Shown here piece after piece: positions 1 through 8,031 of a DNA stretch of 64,000 bases. The translations under genes were made by a program, and so were the position numbers. Source of the DNA: Bacteroidota bacterium (GTDB taxonomy: Bacteria; Bacteroidota; Bacteroidia; Bacteroidales; Dysgonomonadaceae); assembly GCA_023424395.1 (NCBI GenBank), contig JAFADY010000063.1:317354-381353 (forward strand), given 5' to 3'. Position 1 is the first letter of the stretch, and each line of letters opens with the position of its first letter. The notes under the pieces are model-generated. The model had not been told where the DNA came from. It saw only the letters and a program-made list of their open reading frames with translations, and made no database searches.

Positions 1-704
1 TAATTCGTCCCATTGAGCACGGCGCCGATATCGTGGTGCATTCTGCCACAAAATTCCTTGGCGGACATGGAACTACGTTGGGCGGTGTGATTGTGGAATC
101 GGGCAAATTTGATTGGAAAAACGGTAATTTCCCCGGGTTTATCGAACCCGATTCGCATTACAACGGATTGGTTTTCGGCGATTTGGGAGCGATAGCGTTT
201 ACTACCAAAATTCGTGCGCAGTTGTTGCGCGATACGGGTGCCGCAATTGCTCCGTTTTCATCTTTCCTGTTGTTACAGGGAATTGAGACGTTGTCGCTTC
301 GCGTGGAACGCCACGTAGAAAATACCCGACAGGTGGTGGATTTCTTATCGAACCACGCCAAAGTTTCGTGGGTAAATTATCCGAACTTGGAAGGAAATAA
401 ATACAAAGCGTTAGCAGACAAATATTTCCCGAATGGAGCAGGCTCAATTTTTACGTTTGGCATTGCCGGTGGTAAAGAAGCTGCCCCCACGTTTATAAAT
501 TCGTTGGAATTGTTCTCAAATTTGGCGAATGTGGCCGATGCGAAATCGTTGGTGATTCACCCGGCAACCACTACTCACGCTCAGTTAAGCGATGATGAAA
601 TGAAATCTGCCGGCGTTTCGCCCGATATGATCCGTCTTTCCATCGGCATTGAAAATATCGATGATATTTTAGCGGATTTGGAGCAGGCGTTGGAGAGAAT
701 TTAA
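1..704 (+). CDS. metY: O-acetylhomoserine sulfhydrylase, C-terminal part (5' end outside window)
   Basis: PLP enzyme of the Cys/Met metabolism family that makes homocysteine from O-acetylhomoserine and sulfide in the cytoplasm. The open frame runs in from the left edge, reading IRPIEHGADIVVHSATKF, so the start lies outside the window. SATK holds the PLP-binding lysine. The C-terminal block with VIHPATTTHAQL and IRLSIGIE is characteristic of this sulfhydrylase/gamma-synthase family. About 234 residues are visible of a usual 420-430. A perfect hairpin terminator follows. Cystathionine gamma-synthase is possible, but the long spacing and the NLEGNKYKALADKYFPNGAG segment fit the MetY type better. 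Confidence 0.9.
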   Translation, partial: IRPIEHGADIVVHSATKFLGGHGTTLGGVIVESGKFDWKNGNFPGFIEPDSHYNGLVFGDLGAIAFTTKIRAQLLRDTGAAIAPFSSFLLLQGIETLSLRVERHVENTRQVVDFLSNHAKVSWVNYPNLEGNKYKALADKYFPNGAGSIFTFGIAGGKEAAPTFINSLELFSNLANVADAKSLVIHPATTTHAQLSDDEMKSAGVSPDMIRLSIGIENIDDILADLEQALERI

Positions 705-706
705 CA

Positions 707-750
707 AATAATAAGAATGTCGGCAAACGCCGACATTCTTATTATTTTTG
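707..750. terminator. bidirectional intrinsic terminator between metY and the OPT gene
   Basis: A perfect 18-bp inverted repeat (707-724 and 729-746) with a 4-base AAAC loop. It is flanked by T-rich sequence on the right and A-rich sequence on the left, so it can end transcripts from both convergent genes. Confidence 0.9.
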
Positions 751-763
751 ACTGTTGAATAAT

Positions 764-2785
764 TCAGTCTTCTTTCTTCGCCCGCATCGATTCCCACACA
801 AAATAGGCAATCAACCCGATAAAAGCAATAAGCGCCACTACTTGCGCACCAGTTCCACTCGGATCTTCCCAAACGCCTAAATTGAGCGCGTTCCCATTAC
901 CGGTAATAAAGATAACCAAGGCTCCAATTACTCCAAAAAGTGCTGCTCCGGCGATGAATCCGGAAGAAATTAGTATGGCGCGCTGATGACGTGCATTATT
1001 GAGCATCGGGTCTTTAGAGCGTTTGTTAATCCAATGATTGAGCAAGCCACCTACCACGAGCGGAGTATTCAGGGGCAGCGGAATAAACATTCCGAGCGCG
1101 AAGGCCAATGGCGAAACATTCAGCCAGTTTACAAGTATGGCAATCACCGCACCTATTCCCAAAAGCATCCAGCTCACACCTTCACCCGACATAAGCGGCT
1201 CGATAATAGCAGCCATGGCGTTGGCTTGGGGAGCAACCATGGGATTGGGGTGTTCAGCTGTTGCCACAAAACCGTATGCTTCGTTTAAAATGAAAATAAC
1301 AGCGCCCACGGTAGCTGCCGATACAAGAGTTCCCAAGAATTTATACGACTCTTGTTTCGCGGGAGTAGTCCCGATCCAATAACCGATTTTTAAATCGGTT
1401 ACGAAACCTCCCGCCATCGAAAGCGCCGTACACACAATTCCGCCGATAATCAATCCGCTTACCATTCCCTGCCATCCGCTTAAGCCTACGGCTACCAGGA
1501 TTACAGAGGAAAGAATCAGCGTCATCAACGTCATTCCCGAAACAGGATTGGAACCTACAATGGCAATTGCGTTGGCCGCTACCGTCGTGAAAAGGAACGA
1601 TATTATCGTTATGGCTAAAAGCGCCACAATTGCCTGAACAATTGTTACTTTCACCCCGACAATGAGAAAAATAAAAATAGCTATCAGCGTGAGAAACAAA
1701 AACAACATCACAAACGACATTTTCAGGTCGCGCTGCGTGCGCTCGGGTTTTTCGGCAACGCTTTGCCCTGCCACTTTTTTACCGCCTCCGGTTGCGAGTT
1801 TAAACGCATTTCCGATTACTCCCGCCGATTTGATAATTCCGATAATTCCGGCCATGGCAATAGCTCCGATACCAATAGGACGCACATACGTTGTAAAAAT
1901 GGCCTCGGCAGACATTTCCGCGAACGGATTTACTCCGCCGCCAACGGCTGCCGACAGATTGCCTATTTCGTTTACCAATGGAATGAAAACCAACCACGAC
2001 AACAACGAACCTACGGTAATAATCAGCGCATAGCGAAGTCCCACCAAGTATCCGAAACTAAAAATCAAGGCGCTTACATTAAATTTCAGAACCATTTTAA
2101 ATCGTTCGGCCAACATTTCTCCGGCAGGAATAATTCGGGTGGAAATTTCTTCGCTCCATAAGCGGAACGCCGAAAAACAGAAATCGAACAATCCGCCTAT
2201 CAATCCGCTTGTCACAAGCAGTTTCGCCTGATTCCCGCCTTTTTCTCCCGTCATCAGAATTTCAGTGGTGGCGGTGGCTTCGGGGAAGGGCAGTTTACCG
2301 TGCATATCTTTCACAAAATATTTTCGAAACGGTATCAGGAACAGAATCCCCAAAATACCTCCGAATAACGACGAGAAAAATATCTGCCAAAAGTCTATTT
2401 GAATTTCAGGATATTTCGCCTGCAAAATGTATAATCCGGGAATGGTAAAAACCGCTCCGGCAACAATTACGCCCGATGATGCTCCGATGGACTGAATGAT
2501 CACATTCTGTCCCAAGGCGTTCTTTTTACGCAATGCTGCCGATGCGCCCACTGCGATAATGGAAATGGGTATGGCGGCTTCAAAAACCTGTCCGATTTTC
2601 AAGCCTGAATAGGCAGCGGCGGCCGAGAAAATAACTGCCATGATCAAGCCCATTCCAACAGACCAAGCCGTAACTTCGGTAACAGGTCTTTCGGCAGGTA
2701 AAACGGGCTTGTACACCTCGCCCTCTTTCAGTTCCCGATACGCGTTTTCGGGTAATTCGTTGATTTTTTCCTTGTTTTCGTTCAT
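764..2785 (-). CDS. OPT family oligopeptide transporter
   Basis: Inner-membrane transporter of the OPT superfamily, expected to import small peptides (or metal chelates) with a cation. The 673-residue protein is almost wholly hydrophobic, with about 14-16 membrane segments after a short polar N-terminus. Family-like blocks include SGLKIGQVFEAAIPISI near residue 62, GSNPVSGMT in the second half and FIPLPLNTPLVVGGLLNHW near the C-terminus. Length fits the bacterial OPT group. It is a single gene convergent with metY. The substrate cannot be read from the sequence. Confidence 0.9.
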   Translation of the reverse strand: MNENKEKINELPENAYRELKEGEVYKPVLPAERPVTEVTAWSVGMGLIMAVIFSAAAAYSGLKIGQVFEAAIPISIIAVGASAALRKKNALGQNVIIQSIGASSGVIVAGAVFTIPGLYILQAKYPEIQIDFWQIFFSSLFGGILGILFLIPFRKYFVKDMHGKLPFPEATATTEILMTGEKGGNQAKLLVTSGLIGGLFDFCFSAFRLWSEEISTRIIPAGEMLAERFKMVLKFNVSALIFSFGYLVGLRYALIITVGSLLSWLVFIPLVNEIGNLSAAVGGGVNPFAEMSAEAIFTTYVRPIGIGAIAMAGIIGIIKSAGVIGNAFKLATGGGKKVAGQSVAEKPERTQRDLKMSFVMLFLFLTLIAIFIFLIVGVKVTIVQAIVALLAITIISFLFTTVAANAIAIVGSNPVSGMTLMTLILSSVILVAVGLSGWQGMVSGLIIGGIVCTALSMAGGFVTDLKIGYWIGTTPAKQESYKFLGTLVSAATVGAVIFILNEAYGFVATAEHPNPMVAPQANAMAAIIEPLMSGEGVSWMLLGIGAVIAILVNWLNVSPLAFALGMFIPLPLNTPLVVGGLLNHWINKRSKDPMLNNARHQRAILISSGFIAGAALFGVIGALVIFITGNGNALNLGVWEDPSGTGAQVVALIAFIGLIAYFVWESMRAKKED

Positions 2786-2951
2786 TTTCTTACAGACTGT
2801 TTTAGATTTAGAGTGAATTAAAGTGCCGAAATTACGAAAAAATACTTAAATCGCACATCTGATTTTAAAACTTTGTTTAAGAAGGCGTACACATAATTCT
2901 CTGTTAGCAAAATTTAAACTTCCTCGTTGTTATTATATTTAACAAATCCAC

Positions 2952-2959
2952 TATCTTTG
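2952..2959 (+). promoter_or_regulatory. Bacteroidota -7 promoter element for the NlpE-like lipoprotein gene
   Basis: TATCTTTG matches TAnnTTTG and sits 38 bp before the ATG at 2998. A TTG at 2927-2929 is a possible -33 element. Confidence 0.65.
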
Positions 2960-2997
2960 CTTCCATAAAACGTATTATTAACTCAATTAATTACATT

Positions 2998-3936
2998 ATG
3001 AAACAGATCACCAAAACCTTTTTGGTAGCCGTTGTGGCTATCGGCCTTGTCGCCTGTACAGGTAACAATCAAAAAAACAACTCCACAGCACCTGACATGC
3101 ACACGGCAAAAATTTCGCTCGATTGGGAGGGAACTTACGAAGGCATTATGCCCTGCGCTGATTGCCCGGGAATTTATGCGCTTCTCGCGTTGGATGATGA
3201 CGGCACGTACGAAATGTACGAAAAGTACTTGGAACGCAATGCCGTTTTCGTTTCGAAAGGAAAATTCGAATGGAATGCTACCGAAGATTCGGTACGTTTA
3301 CTTACCGATGGGAACATGGTTTTCCATGTGGGAGAGAACGAACTGTCGACCGGCAATTTCCGCTTCACACGCATTTCTGACGACGAAGACCTATCTGACA
3401 GCTTCACCGAGTATATCCTGAAAGATGATGCAACCGGAGAAGATGCGGAAGTCGAAATATATTTTGAAAATAACGCTACCGTTGCCGATCTTTCTTTCAA
3501 CGGAAAAGAGTATAAATTGAAAGAAAACCGTGAAATAGGACAAGAAAGAGTTTTTGCAGACGGCTCAACTTCTCTCGCATGGGAGATTCTCGATCCTGCT
3601 CCGCAGCCCGATTACAAACCTACATTAACGGTTGACGGCAAAAAGTACACGTTTACGCGCGTAACCCCATTGAATTATTTATTCGTAACGGACGATGCTT
3701 CTGCGCCGGTAAAAGGATTCGACGTTACATATTTCAATACCGAAGAGGGTAAATCGTTCGTGCAACTTCTTTCATCCGATATGAATAACACTTACACACT
3801 TCCGCAAACAGAGGCTTCGGCAAAAACCGCAGTTTATGAAAAAGATGGAGTGCAATGGTTGTCGGGCGATGATAAAGCGACACTAAAAACTGCCGGCAAA
3901 GAAATCGTTTACACACAACAAGCGATTACAAGATAA
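2998..3936 (+). CDS. lipoprotein with NlpE N-terminal domain and MliC-like C-terminal domain
   Basis: Predicted lipoprotein of 312 residues. The signal peptide ends in the lipobox LVAC (Cys20). Residues about 42-125 match the NlpE/copper-resistance domain, including its GIMPCADCPGIY block with Cys53 and Cys56. The last 90 or so residues (YTLPQTEASAKTAVYEKDG then LSGDDKATL) resemble the MliC fold of membrane-bound C-type lysozyme inhibitors. NlpE senses envelope stress in enterobacteria, and MliC protects peptidoglycan from lysozyme. The present function is inferred to be envelope stress or defence. It is monocistronic, with its own promoter and terminator. The NlpE call is firm; the MliC call is moderate. 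Confidence 0.75.
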   Translation: MKQITKTFLVAVVAIGLVACTGNNQKNNSTAPDMHTAKISLDWEGTYEGIMPCADCPGIYALLALDDDGTYEMYEKYLERNAVFVSKGKFEWNATEDSVRLLTDGNMVFHVGENELSTGNFRFTRISDDEDLSDSFTEYILKDDATGEDAEVEIYFENNATVADLSFNGKEYKLKENREIGQERVFADGSTSLAWEILDPAPQPDYKPTLTVDGKKYTFTRVTPLNYLFVTDDASAPVKGFDVTYFNTEEGKSFVQLLSSDMNNTYTLPQTEASAKTAVYEKDGVQWLSGDDKATLKTAGKEIVYTQQAITR

Positions 3937-3955
3937 AAATCAAACGTTAATTTAT

Positions 3956-3990
3956 AAACGGAGGAGTACATCGTATTTCTCCGTTTTTTT
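3956..3990 (+). terminator. intrinsic terminator after the NlpE-like gene
   Basis: AAACGGAG (3956-3963) pairs with CTCCGTTT (3979-3986) and runs into a T-tract. Confidence 0.8.
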
Positions 3991-4039
3991 ATATTTTTAA
4001 TTTTTTCGCCAATAGCCTGACTTTCTGAAAACATTTATT

Positions 4040-4047
4040 TATTTTTG
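4040..4047 (+). promoter_or_regulatory. -7 promoter element for the aconitase operon
   Basis: TATTTTTG matches TAnnTTTG, about 90 bp before the acnA ATG. This implies a leader of roughly 80 nt. No SD-like sequence precedes the start. Confidence 0.5.
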
Positions 4048-4136
4048 TATCGAACTTTTACCGTGTTTCAGTTGTTAAAAAACCGAATTACAGCAAGAAA
4101 ATATATCTATCAATTTATAAAATACCGTATCAAATT

Positions 4137-6395
4137 ATGATTTTTGACTTAGACATGATTCGCAACGTGTATGCGCATCTACCCGAGAAAATTAAACAAG
4201 CTAAAAACGTTCTTCACCGCCCCCTAACGCTTACCGAGAAAATTCTTTTCTCACACCTTTCGCCGGGTGTAGAGGTTCAAGATTATAAACGCGCCACCGA
4301 TTACGTTGATTTCGCCCCTGACCGAGTTGCCATGCAAGATGCAACCGCTCAAATGGCGTTGCTGCAACTCATGAATTCGGGGCGCACAAATGTTGCCGTA
4401 CCTTCAACCGTTCATTGCGACCACTTGATCCAAGCCTATAAAAACGCTGATGCCGATTTGCAAACGGCCAAGGTTACCAACGAAGAAGTGTTTAATTTTT
4501 TACGCGATGTGTCCAATAAATACGGTATCGGATTTTGGAAACCGGGCGCCGGAATTATCCATCAGGTAGTGCTCGAAAATTACGCTTTCCCCGGCGGAAT
4601 GATGGTGGGAACCGATTCGCACACGCCCAATGCGGGCGGTTTGGGAATGATCGCCATTGGTGTTGGCGGTGCAGATGCAGTGGACGTAATGGCAGGTTTA
4701 CCGTGGGAGCTGAAAATGCCGAAAATCATCGGTGTGAAACTCACCGGAAAACTTTCGGGGTGGGCCTCTCCCAAAGATGTTATTTTGAAAGTAGCGGGAA
4801 TTCTTACCGTGAAAGGTGGAACCAATGCCATTATTGAATATTTCGGTGAAGGAACCGAAACGCTTTCGGCAACCGGGAAAGGAACCATTTGTAATATGGG
4901 TGCCGAAGTGGGCGCCACCACTTCCGTTTTCCCGTTCGATGAAAAATCGGCGACTTATTTGGAAGGTACCGGTCGCAAAGAAGTAGCCGATGAGGCCCGC
5001 AAAATTATGGAGCATTTGCAACCCGATGCCGAAGTGGTGGCAAATCCCGCCAACTATTATGATCAACTGATCGAAATAGACCTCTCCAAACTTGAACCGC
5101 ATATCAACGGGCCGTTCACGCCCGACGCCGCTTACACCATTTCGGAATTTGCCGAAGCGGTGAAGCAAAACAATTATCCGCGCACGATGGAAGTTGGATT
5201 GATTGGTTCATGCACCAACTCATCGTACGAAGATTTAACTCGCGCCGCGTCCATCGTTCGCGAAGCGAAAAAAGACGGATTGAGCGTAAAAGCACAATTC
5301 ATCATCAATCCGGGCTCGGAACAAGTGCGTTACACCGCTGAGCGCGACGGAGTTTTACAGGAATTTGAAGATGTGGGCGCCGTGATTATGGCAAACGCCT
5401 GCGGCCCGTGTATCGGACAATGGAAACGTACCGACGAAAAAACGGAACGCACCAATTCCATCGTTACTTCGTTCAACCGAAATTTCGCCAAACGAAACGA
5501 CGGAAATCCCAACACGCACGCTTTTGTTACTTCGCCCGAACTCGTGGCGGCGCTTACCATCGCGGGCGACCTAACATTCAATCCATTGAAGGATACGCTC
5601 GAAAACGATAAGGGTGAAAAAGTAAAACTAGCCGAACCAAAAGGCTACGAAATGCCGCCACGCGGTTACGAAGTAAAAGATGCGGGTTATCTGGCACCAT
5701 CGGAAGACGGAGCGAATGTGCAAATCAGCATCAACCCCGATTCAAAACGGCTACAAAGATTAGAACCCTTTGCCGCGTGGGACGGAAAAGATTATACCGA
5801 TTTACCTTTGCTCATCAAAGTAAAAGGCAAATGTACCACCGACCACATTTCGATGGCCGGACCATGGTTGCGCTTCCGCGGACATTTGGACAACATATCG
5901 GACAACATGCTCATCGGTGCCGAAAACGCATTTACCGGCGAAACCAATTCCTCTCTTGATCCCGCCATAATGGAATATTCAGAGATTCCTGCTTTGGCGC
6001 GTAAGTTCAAAGCCAATGGAGTGGGTTCTATTGTAGTGGCCGAAGAAAATTACGGTGAAGGCTCGTCGCGCGAACACGCCGCTATGGAGCCGCGCCACCT
6101 GAACGTGAAAGTGATTTTGGTAAAATCCTTTGCCCGTATTCACGAAACCAATCTCAAGAAACAGGGAATGCTCGCGCTTACGTTCGTGAACAAAGATGAT
6201 TACGCCAAAGTGCAGGAACGCGACAAAATCTCTGTCATCGGCCTAACCGAATTTGCTCCCGGCAAAAACCTTACCATCGAATTGCTTCACCCCGACGGAA
6301 CAAAAGATTCTTTCGAAGCCGCACATACGTATAATGAGCAGCAAATTGGGTGGTTTAAAGCGGGATCAGCACTGAATTCAATGAAAGCTCCCTAA
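4137..6395 (+). CDS. acnA: aconitate hydratase
   Basis: Cytoplasmic [4Fe-4S] enzyme that converts citrate to isocitrate. The 752-residue protein has the aconitase domain order. Cluster cysteines lie in GSCTNSS (near residue 357) and ACGPCIGQW (near 422-425). The swivel domain carries CTTDHISMAGPW and YGEGSSREHAA. Length and start (MIFDLDMIRNVYAHLP) fit the mitochondrial-like aconitases known from Bacteroides. It is the first gene of an acnA-icd-gltA-idh run of oxidative TCA genes on one strand. The stop codon and last two residues lie inside a CCCC-type dispersed repeat (6388-6415), so the C-terminus may have been reset by that element. Confidence 0.97.
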   Translation: MIFDLDMIRNVYAHLPEKIKQAKNVLHRPLTLTEKILFSHLSPGVEVQDYKRATDYVDFAPDRVAMQDATAQMALLQLMNSGRTNVAVPSTVHCDHLIQAYKNADADLQTAKVTNEEVFNFLRDVSNKYGIGFWKPGAGIIHQVVLENYAFPGGMMVGTDSHTPNAGGLGMIAIGVGGADAVDVMAGLPWELKMPKIIGVKLTGKLSGWASPKDVILKVAGILTVKGGTNAIIEYFGEGTETLSATGKGTICNMGAEVGATTSVFPFDEKSATYLEGTGRKEVADEARKIMEHLQPDAEVVANPANYYDQLIEIDLSKLEPHINGPFTPDAAYTISEFAEAVKQNNYPRTMEVGLIGSCTNSSYEDLTRAASIVREAKKDGLSVKAQFIINPGSEQVRYTAERDGVLQEFEDVGAVIMANACGPCIGQWKRTDEKTERTNSIVTSFNRNFAKRNDGNPNTHAFVTSPELVAALTIAGDLTFNPLKDTLENDKGEKVKLAEPKGYEMPPRGYEVKDAGYLAPSEDGANVQISINPDSKRLQRLEPFAAWDGKDYTDLPLLIKVKGKCTTDHISMAGPWLRFRGHLDNISDNMLIGAENAFTGETNSSLDPAIMEYSEIPALARKFKANGVGSIVVAEENYGEGSSREHAAMEPRHLNVKVILVKSFARIHETNLKKQGMLALTFVNKDDYAKVQERDKISVIGLTEFAPGKNLTIELLHPDGTKDSFEAAHTYNEQQIGWFKAGSALNSMKAP

Positions 6396-6415
6396 ATCCC
6401 CCGAAAGGGGACTTT
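6388..6415 (+). repeat. CCCC-type palindromic repeat overlapping the acnA stop codon
   Basis: CCCTAAATCCCCCGAAAGG followed by GGACTTTT, a member of the family whose core is CCCCTAAATCCCCTGAAG. Other copies lie at 12599, 12669, 55426, 55504 and 61552. The acnA TAA (6393-6395) is part of the repeat. Confidence 0.75.
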
Positions 6416-6460
6416 TGCTGGCTGTAATCTATCAGCCACAGTAAAAAAGGTTCTATCATT

Positions 6461-6590
6461 TCCCCGACTTTGAAGTCGCGGACAACCGATAGACAAACTC
6501 ATGGGCTTTAGCCCAATATTATTTTGTGCAAATTTCGGCTAAAGCCAATTGGAACCGCAGTTTCATCCCACGCCCTGAAAGGACGCGGGG
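6461..6590. repeat. composite palindromic intergenic element
   Basis: Stacked small palindromes upstream of icd: GACTTTGAAGTC (6466-6477), GGGCTTTAGCCC (6503-6514), GGCTAAAGCC (6537-6546) and a GC-rich end near 6568-6590. The arrangement is that of REP-like dispersed elements. An open frame passes through it (alternative icd starts), but those residues have no counterpart in the IDH family. Confidence 0.55.
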
Positions 6591-6619
6591 AATTGATTAA
6601 ACTTATAGAATACATTATA

Positions 6620-7912
6620 ATGCACGACTCTCAAACTATTGCACTATCCCAACTCCCCTCTTCGGGGCGTGGGGGGGCTAAGCTTGCCGTCCCCGACAAC
6701 CCCATCATCCCCTTCATCGAGGGCGACGGTATCGGCAGGGAAATTACGTCGTCGGTAAAACGGATCATCAATAAAGCCGTGGAAAAAGCCTACGGTGGAG
6801 AACGAAAAATTGAGTGGAAAGAAGTCCTCGCCGGCGAAAAAGCATACAACGAGGTCGGCACATGGCTACCTCAGGAAACCATGGATGCCTTCCGCACCTA
6901 TCTGGTTGGCATTAAAGGGCCGCTAACTACGCCTGTCGGCGAAGGGATTCGATCGCTCAATGTGGCGTTGCGTCAGGAACTGGATTTGTATGTGTGCTTG
7001 CGTCCGGTACGATGGTTCAAAGGAGTAGCAACGCCGTTGCTGCAACCCGAAAAAGTGAACGTAACCATTTTTCGAGAAAATACAGAAGATATTTACGCCG
7101 GAATTGAATGGAACGCCGGAACGCCCGAGCTACAGAAGGTACTCAAATTTCTGAAAGAAGAAATGGGCGTAGCAAAGATCCGTTTCCCCGAAACTACCTC
7201 TATTGGTGTGAAGCCGGTATCAGTAGAGGGAACGGAACGGTTGGTACGCGCCGCCATTTTATACGCCATCGAACATAAACTGCCATCGGTAACACTCGTT
7301 CATAAAGGCAACATTATGAAATTTACCGAAGGCGGCTTCAAGAAATGGGGCTACGCGCTGGCCGAACGCGAATTTCCCGATGAAACGTTTACGGAAAATA
7401 AATTCAACAAAATAAAAACCGAAAAAGGTTTGGATGCTGCCGTTGCTTCGTATAACGAAGCCAAAGACAACGGAAAAATATTTATCAAAGACGTAATTGC
7501 CGATGCGTTTCTGCAAAACACCTTGTTGAAACCTCAGGAATACTCCGTTATAGCTACGCTTAACCTCAACGGCGATTATATTTCCGATCAATTGGCGGCA
7601 ATGGTTGGCGGCATAGGCATTGCGCCGGGCGCGAATATCAATTACAATACCGGGCACGCCATCTTCGAAGCCACACACGGTACCGCTCCCGACATCGCCG
7701 GCAAAAACATGGCAAACCCTTGTTCCATGCTGCTTTCGGGTGTAATGATGCTCGAATATATAGGCTGGAACGAAGCGGGCGATTTAATCACCCGCACACT
7801 GGAAACGCTTTTCGGGCAGGGTATTGCTACATCCGATCTGGCTCGATTTATGGAAAACGGGAAAGCGCTTTCTACATCGGAATTTGCCGAAAACGTTGTG
7901 AATTTGTTATAA
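6620..7912 (+). CDS. icd: isocitrate dehydrogenase, prokaryotic type, predicted NAD-preferring
   Basis: Oxidative decarboxylation of isocitrate to 2-oxoglutarate. The 430 residues align throughout with E. coli-type IDH: PIIPFIEGDGIG, IKGPLTTPVGEGIRSLNVA, FRENTEDIYAGIEW, HKGNIMKFTEG and LNGDYISD. ATG 6620 is chosen because upstream codons fall in a dispersed repeat and have no family match. Cofactor residues differ from the E. coli NADP enzyme: the segment after HGTAP reads DIAGKNMANP. That places Asp, Ile and Ala where E. coli has Lys344, Tyr345 and Val351, the known NAD signature. Tyr391 is Ser, but Arg395 is kept. Residues about 11-21 (QLPSSGRGGAK) come from an inserted palindrome. The NAD preference is inferred. 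Confidence 0.93.
   Translation: MHDSQTIALSQLPSSGRGGAKLAVPDNPIIPFIEGDGIGREITSSVKRIINKAVEKAYGGERKIEWKEVLAGEKAYNEVGTWLPQETMDAFRTYLVGIKGPLTTPVGEGIRSLNVALRQELDLYVCLRPVRWFKGVATPLLQPEKVNVTIFRENTEDIYAGIEWNAGTPELQKVLKFLKEEMGVAKIRFPETTSIGVKPVSVEGTERLVRAAILYAIEHKLPSVTLVHKGNIMKFTEGGFKKWGYALAEREFPDETFTENKFNKIKTEKGLDAAVASYNEAKDNGKIFIKDVIADAFLQNTLLKPQEYSVIATLNLNGDYISDQLAAMVGGIGIAPGANINYNTGHAIFEATHGTAPDIAGKNMANPCSMLLSGVMMLEYIGWNEAGDLITRTLETLFGQGIATSDLARFMENGKALSTSEFAENVVNLL
6648..6682 (+). repeat. palindromic repeat inside the icd reading frame
   Basis: CCCCTCTTCGGGG (6655-6667) followed by a G-run, GTGGGGGGGC. It is GC-rich and unlike the surrounding coding sequence, and it encodes an N-terminal insert absent from other IDHs. 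It resembles the CCCC-type dispersed repeats but is not an exact copy. Confidence 0.55.
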
Positions 7913-8031
7913 ACAGTAAAATACAAAACAAAATTAACTATTTCAGCGTTAGAGAAGTTGAGCATGCGTGAGATCTTGTACCGACAAAAAAATCAAAATA
8001 AAAACAATAAAACAAATAAAGAATAAACATT

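Noticed and set aside
4698..5168. 156-codon minus-strand frame inside acnA
   Set aside because: Antisense to a conserved aconitase region; no promoter and no family match.
6524..6619. Upstream TTG start for icd
   Set aside because: The 32 added residues are encoded by a dispersed palindromic element and have no IDH counterpart; ATG 6620 is better.
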